A stretch of 64,000 nt of DNA from Rhodococcus zopfii NBRC 100606 = JCM 9919 (lineage in GTDB: Bacteria > Actinomycetota > Actinomycetes > Mycobacteriales > Mycobacteriaceae): positions 27,917 through 91,916 of the forward strand of contig NZ_BCXI01000037.1 of assembly GCF_001895025.1 (NCBI RefSeq), written 5' to 3'. Position 1 is the first letter of the stretch. Every line of letters starts with the position of its first letter. A program made the position numbers and the translations under genes. Shown here piece by piece: positions 63,043-64,000 of the stretch. The notes beneath the pieces are model-generated. The model ran no database searches and had not been told where the DNA came from. It worked only from the letters and a program-made list of their open reading frames with translations.

Positions 63043-63998
63043 CTCTCATAGATCGCTACGTCGCCGCGACCCTGCGCAGCATCCCCGTGGGCAAACGTGA
63101 CGACATCGACCGCGAACTGCGGGCGTCGATCACCGACGCGGTCGACGCGCGGGTCGAGTCCGGCGCAGACCCGGACGAGGCCGAACAGGTCGTGCTCACC
63201 GAACTCGGTGATCCCGCCCGTCTGGCCGCCGACTACTCCGGCCGGCCGCTGAATCTGATCGGACCGAATCTCTATCCGGACTGGAAGCAGCTCCTGTCGG
63301 TCCTCCTCTGGATCGCGCCCATCCCCGGAATCGTCGTTCTGGTACTCGGTGTCCTCGGCGGGAGTTCGGCGCTCTCCGCGCTCGGGTCGGGGATCTGGAC
63401 GGCGGGCACGGTCGCGCTGCACATCGTGTTCTGGACGACCCTCGTCTTCGCGGTGCTCGAACGCACCGGAGCTTCCGGTTCGAACCCCACGGGTGCGTGG
63501 ACACCCGATCGACTTCCGGAGATCGACGAATCACGTCGAGTATCGTTGTCCGACACCGTGTTCTCGGTGGTCGTCTACGTGTTTCTGTTCGTGCTCGTGA
63601 TCCTGCAGCGCACGCACTCCGGGTTCGACACCGCCGGCGGCTCGGCGATTCCGATCATCGCGCCCGAGCTCTGGTCGTTCTGGATCCCGGTGCTCCTCGG
63701 TCTGCTGGTGCTCAGCGCGGTCTTCGAGATCGCCCTGTACGCGGTCGGCGGGTGGACGATCCCCCTCGCCGCGATCAACACCGTCCTCAACCTGCTGTTC
63801 GCGATCCCGCTCCTCTGGCTGGCTGCGACCGACATGCTGTTCAACCCCGACTTCCTCGCGGCGGCCTTCGGGGACGAGTCGGGTGCGGCGACCACTGCCA
63901 CGACCTCCGTGATCGTCGTCGTCGCGCTGGTCGCCGTGTGGGAGATCGGCGAGGGGTGGATGAAGGCGCTGCGGGGTCGGGCGTCACGAGTCCGTTAG
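63039..63998 (+). CDS. Permease-prefix-domain membrane protein
   Basis: 319 residues. The N-terminal 60 residues (MTLIDRYVAATLRSIPVGKRDDIDRELRASITDAVDAR, then EQVVLTELGDPARLAADYSGRPLNLIGP) match the permease prefix domain that follows PadR genes. Five or six membrane helices come after it. In the family the PadR protein is thought to bind the prefix helices. It is complete in the window and ends two bases before the window edge. Substrate unknown. Confidence 0.78.
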   Translation: MTLIDRYVAATLRSIPVGKRDDIDRELRASITDAVDARVESGADPDEAEQVVLTELGDPARLAADYSGRPLNLIGPNLYPDWKQLLSVLLWIAPIPGIVVLVLGVLGGSSALSALGSGIWTAGTVALHIVFWTTLVFAVLERTGASGSNPTGAWTPDRLPEIDESRRVSLSDTVFSVVVYVFLFVLVILQRTHSGFDTAGGSAIPIIAPELWSFWIPVLLGLLVLSAVFEIALYAVGGWTIPLAAINTVLNLLFAIPLLWLAATDMLFNPDFLAAAFGDESGAATTATTSVIVVVALVAVWEIGEGWMKALRGRASRVR

Positions 63999-64000
63999 CG

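Overview
The window is high-GC DNA from a mycolic-acid actinobacterium, most likely Rhodococcus or a close relative. The reasons are the dense GTG starts, the many 4-nt GTGA/ATGA stop-start overlaps, an F420-type LLM oxidoreductase, an NDMA/mycofactocin-type alcohol dehydrogenase, a mycothiol-type DinB protein, a DUF3556 protein and MmpL/YhgE exporters. The genus is an inference from gene content. I see no rRNA, tRNA, CRISPR array or intact insertion sequence.

Layout. (1) 1-9.7 kb: a C-P lyase operon for phosphonate use: end of phnH, phnI, a single ORF joining phnJ and phnK, phnL, phnM, then phnD, phnC, a double-length phnE and an inositol-monophosphatase-family gene, closed by a 19-bp terminator stem. 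(2) 9.7-11.9 kb (minus): DUF1254/DUF1214 protein, GAP-family membrane protein, small lipoprotein. (3) 12-19 kb: a restriction-type defence island. It has a divergent RNase H-like gene, a large HTH/degenerate-methylase/specificity-like protein, hsdM, hsdS and a phospholipase-D-type protein, all with 4-nt overlaps. The matching hsdR lies about 9.5 kb away at 28.5-31.7 kb, and a similar GATA-N8-TATC motif precedes both transcription units. (4) 19.4-28.4 kb, between the two halves: rifampin phosphotransferase, LLM oxidoreductase, PASTA membrane protein, DUF6508 protein, a hairpin-rich gene-free stretch, an HTH-MntA/HepT toxin-antitoxin pair with a palindromic operator, and three small membrane or exported proteins.

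(5) 31.8-33 kb: CD225-like membrane protein and a RibD/DHFR-family reductase. (6) 33.4-39.5 kb: a tightly coupled cluster of acyl-CoA ligase, DUF3556 membrane protein, CrtI-like FAD oxidoreductase and PucR regulator, a candidate uncharacterised lipid or aromatic pathway. (7) 39.5-43.2 kb: Lrp/AsnC regulator, HPPD, SRPBCC protein and NDMA-type alcohol dehydrogenase. (8) 43.2-46.9 kb: TetR, acyl-CoA dehydrogenase, APH-type kinase and SDR, resembling the split form of the ACAD10/11 route for hydroxyacyl-CoAs. (9) 47-50.8 kb (minus): helical protein, cystathionine beta-synthase-like enzyme, DinB-like protein, GNAT.

(10) 51-55 kb: an alkylation-repair operon (MGMT, ECF-like sigma factor, second MGMT, AlkA) behind a GGGAAT-N16-CGTT promoter and a 17-nt palindrome, meeting a PolA-like polymerase head-on. 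(11) 55.2-58.8 kb (minus): MMPL transporter and YhgE/Pip-type permease. (12) 59-62.6 kb: the five-gene DUF4178-DUF2617-DUF4247-DUF350-membrane spermidine synthase operon. (13) 62.7-64 kb: PadR regulator and a membrane protein, with a 15-nt palindrome upstream.

Most interesting leads: the split restriction island with a dead-methylase/specificity fusion and a PLD protein; the ligase/DUF3556/FAD-oxidoreductase cluster; the PhnJ-PhnK fusion; the sigma-factor alkylation operon; the hairpin-rich gap at 24.7-25.1 kb.
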